Shown here: one piece after another, positions 55,132-56,708 of the stretch
How the letters are laid out: the number at the start of each line of letters is the position of its first letter
Numbering within the stretch: the stretch's first letter is position 1
DNA from: Streptomyces sp. ISL-11
GTDB lineage: Bacteria > Actinomycetota > Actinomycetes > Streptomycetales > Streptomycetaceae
Length of the DNA stretch: 56,708 nucleotides
Direction: 5' to 3'
Assembly (NCBI RefSeq): GCF_018614525.1
Contig: NZ_JAGGOL010000042.1
Span: forward strand, 1 to 56,708
Translations under genes and position numbers: made by a program
Notes under the pieces: model-generated
The model's input: the letters and a program-made list of their open reading frames with translations, nothing else
Databases searched by the model: none
Told to the model about the DNA's origin: nothing

Positions 55132-55755
55132 TCACACTCTTGGCGCGCAGCTCAGCACGTGGGTCCTCAGCAGCTCGCCGATGTGCGGATCGCGCCGTGC
55201 GAAGGCCGCCACGATCTCCGCGTGGTCCTCCGCGTAGGCGCGGGGTTCCGGGCTCAGCCAGCGGATCGACAGCGCCGTCCACACCTCGATGCCCAGCGAC
55301 TCCCAGGTGTGCAGCAGCACCGCGTTGCCGGCCGCCTTGACGATCTCGCGGTGGAAGGCCACCGTGTGCCGGGCCTGCGCCTCCCCGTCGCCGGCCCGGT
55401 CGGCCGCGTACAGCGCGGTCACCTCCGGCTCCAGCGCCGAGACGTCCTCGGCGAGGGCGGGCGCGGCCAGCTCGGCGGCCACCTGCTCCAGGCCGGCCCG
55501 TACGGGGTAGCTCTCCTTGAGGTCCGTGGCGGTCAGCTCGCGGACCCGTACGCCCTTGTTGGGCGAGGACTCGATCAGCCGCAGCGACTCCAGCTCGCGC
55601 AGCGCCTCGCGCACCGGCGTCTGGCTCACCGCCAGCTCCGTGGCGATCCGCCGCTCCACGATCCGCTCGCCCGGCTGCCAGCGCCCGCCCACGATCCCTT
55701 CGAGGATGTGCTCGCGGATCTGCTCACGCAGCGAGTGCACGACGGGTGTGGCCAT
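55132..55755 (-). CDS. GntR/FadR-family transcriptional regulator
   Basis: A 207-aa regulator with winged helix (VHSLREQIREHILEGIVGGRWQPGERIVERRIATELAVSQTPVREALRELESLRLI) and an all-helical FCD ligand domain (HTVAFHREIVKAAGNAVLL, then AEDHAEIVAAFARRD with the His ligands). Ligands of such regulators are often organic acids. AAGGAG is about 10 bases before ATG 55755. Located beyond the sucB terminator, so transcribed separately. Confidence 0.9.
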   Translation of the reverse strand: MATPVVHSLREQIREHILEGIVGGRWQPGERIVERRIATELAVSQTPVREALRELESLRLIESSPNKGVRVRELTATDLKESYPVRAGLEQVAAELAAPALAEDVSALEPEVTALYAADRAGDGEAQARHTVAFHREIVKAAGNAVLLHTWESLGIEVWTALSIRWLSPEPRAYAEDHAEIVAAFARRDPHIGELLRTHVLSCAPRV

Positions 55756-55840
55756 GGGATGGATGCTCCTTAGCGGGCGCGCCCGGGACGTCGTCGTCCC
55801 GGTGCGGCGGACGGTGGGCGGGGCGCGGCGGGGACGGGCA

Positions 55841-55889
55841 AAGGGCGCGGCCCCGGCCCGTACGGATACGGGACCGGGGCCGCGCCCTT
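55841..55889 (-). terminator. Terminator hairpin after sucB
   Basis: The 16-bp stem AAGGGCGCGGCCCCGG (55841-55856 with 55874-55889) is extended by CCCGTA / TACGGG inside, loop CGGA with one bulged A. It begins 29 bases beyond the sucB stop. Confidence 0.85.
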
Positions 55890-55918
55890 GAAGGCGTGCC
55901 GCCTCACGAGGGAGAGGC

Positions 55919-56708
55919 TCAGAGACCGAGCTCGGCCTCGAACTCGGCGGCCTCCAGCAGCTGCTTGACCGTGGTCAGGTAGCGGGCCGCGTCGGCGCCG
56001 TCCACCAGACGGTGGTCGTAGGAGAGCGCCAGGTACGTCATGTCGCGGACCGCGATGGTCTCGCCCAGCTCCGGGTGGTTGATGACCACCGGGCGCTTGA
56101 CGGTCGCACCGATGCCCAGGATGCCGACCTGGTTCGGGGGCACGATGACCGTGTCGAACAGCGCACCGCGCGAGCCGGTGTTGCTGATCGTGAAGGTCGC
56201 GCCGGCCAGGTCGTCCGGGCTGATCTTGCCCGAGCGGACCTTGCCCGCGAGCTCCGCGGTCTTCTTGGAGATGCCCGCGATGTTGAGGTCACCCGCACCC
56301 TTGATGACCGGGGTCATCAGGCCCTTCTCCGAGTCGACGGCGATGCCGACGTTCTCGGAGTCGAAGTAGGTGATGGTGCCCTCTTCGTCGTTGATCCGGG
56401 CGTTGACGACCGGGTGGGCCTTCAGCGCCTGGACGGCGGCCTTGACGAAGAACGGCATCGGGGAGAGCTTGACGCCCTCACGCGCCGCGAAGGCGTCCTT
56501 GGCCTTGTTGCGCATCCGCATGATCTTGGTGATGTCCACCTCGACCACGGAGGTCAGCTGCGCCTGGCCGTGCAGGGCCTTCATCATGTTCTCGCCGATG
56601 ACCTTGCGCATGCGGGTCATCTTGACCGTCTGGCCGCGCAGCGGCGACGCCTCGACGGCGGCGGCCTTCGGGGCGGCGGCGGGCGCGGCGGCCGGGGCCG
56701 GCGCGGCC
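55919..56708 (-). CDS. sucB: 2-oxo acid dehydrogenase E2 (dihydrolipoyl succinyl/acyltransferase), C-terminal part
   Basis: The 5' end lies outside the window. Visible are an Ala/Pro linker, then the catalytic domain from about PLRGQTVKMTRMRKVIGENMM to the C-terminus LLEAAEFEAELGL. The active-site motif is SYDHRLVDGADAARYL (His and Asp). It moves the acyl group from lipoyl-lysine to CoA in a 2-oxo acid dehydrogenase complex, probably 2-oxoglutarate dehydrogenase; pyruvate dehydrogenase E2 cannot be ruled out from this part alone. It depends on the lipA/lipB products encoded 10 kb away. Confidence 0.9.
   Translation of the reverse strand, partial: AAPAPAAAPAAAPKAAAVEASPLRGQTVKMTRMRKVIGENMMKALHGQAQLTSVVEVDITKIMRMRNKAKDAFAAREGVKLSPMPFFVKAAVQALKAHPVVNARINDEEGTITYFDSENVGIAVDSEKGLMTPVIKGAGDLNIAGISKKTAELAGKVRSGKISPDDLAGATFTISNTGSRGALFDTVIVPPNQVGILGIGATVKRPVVINHPELGETIAVRDMTYLALSYDHRLVDGADAARYLTTVKQLLEAAEFEAELGL

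Overview
The window is a stretch of high-GC actinobacterial chromosome, almost certainly Streptomyces. Nearly all codons end in G or C, GTG starts with GGAGG-type ribosome sites are common, and the gene set (14-subunit-type nuo operon, KorAB, GlnR-controlled glnA, lipB-lipA, NsdA-like regulator, GPP34 protein) is typical of that genus. Species cannot be fixed from the sequence.

Layout. 1-9279: the distal nuo operon (3' end of nuoG, then nuoH-I-J-K-L-M-N), membrane and connecting subunits of respiratory complex I, tightly coupled by short overlaps. 9354-11810: a leftward set (lipoprotein, GPP34/GOLPH3 protein coupled to fumarylacetoacetase). 12135-14626: an ATP-grasp ligase and a flavoprotein. 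14627-15890: a 1.26 kb gap filled by a degenerate tandem-repeat array. 15891-20305: long-chain polyprenyl diphosphate synthase (likely for menaquinone, the electron acceptor of complex I), LolA-like protein and an ABC-2 exporter. 20526-26209: secreted M28 aminopeptidase, RarD permease and the KorAB 2-oxoacid:ferredoxin oxidoreductase. 26480-36517: a NarL-type two-component system, a winged-helix regulator, a DUF6891 protein, secreted sphingomyelinase, small enzymes and membrane proteins.

37084-39717 is an accessory junction with weaker codon bias: three genes of unknown function (one frameshifted at a homopolymer), a TTAGCG cluster and flanking short repeats. It joins two core blocks that, as I recall, are far apart in S. 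coelicolor (nuo/korAB near SCO4562-4595; glnA/lipAB/sucB near SCO2198-2181).

39718-56708 is the second core block: glnA with an upstream GlnR box, an RDD protein, DUF4191, lipA, lipB, an NsdA-like regulator, a flavin amine oxidase-like protein, a TIGR01777 protein, DUF4240, an SDR, WYL and GntR regulators and the 3' part of sucB. lipA/lipB supply the lipoyl group that sucB needs.

The clearest unusual find is a 2.76 kb mini mobile element (41966-44733) carrying a large serine integrase. It is inserted in the 3' end of the DUF4191 gene. The displaced gene tail lies at the far end of the element and rejoins in frame when the element is removed on paper, so attB and attP can be read directly. 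Other notable items are the repeat array before the polyprenyl synthase, three copies of a dispersed element one of which has its core inverted relative to its flanks, and an SDR whose catalytic Tyr is Phe.
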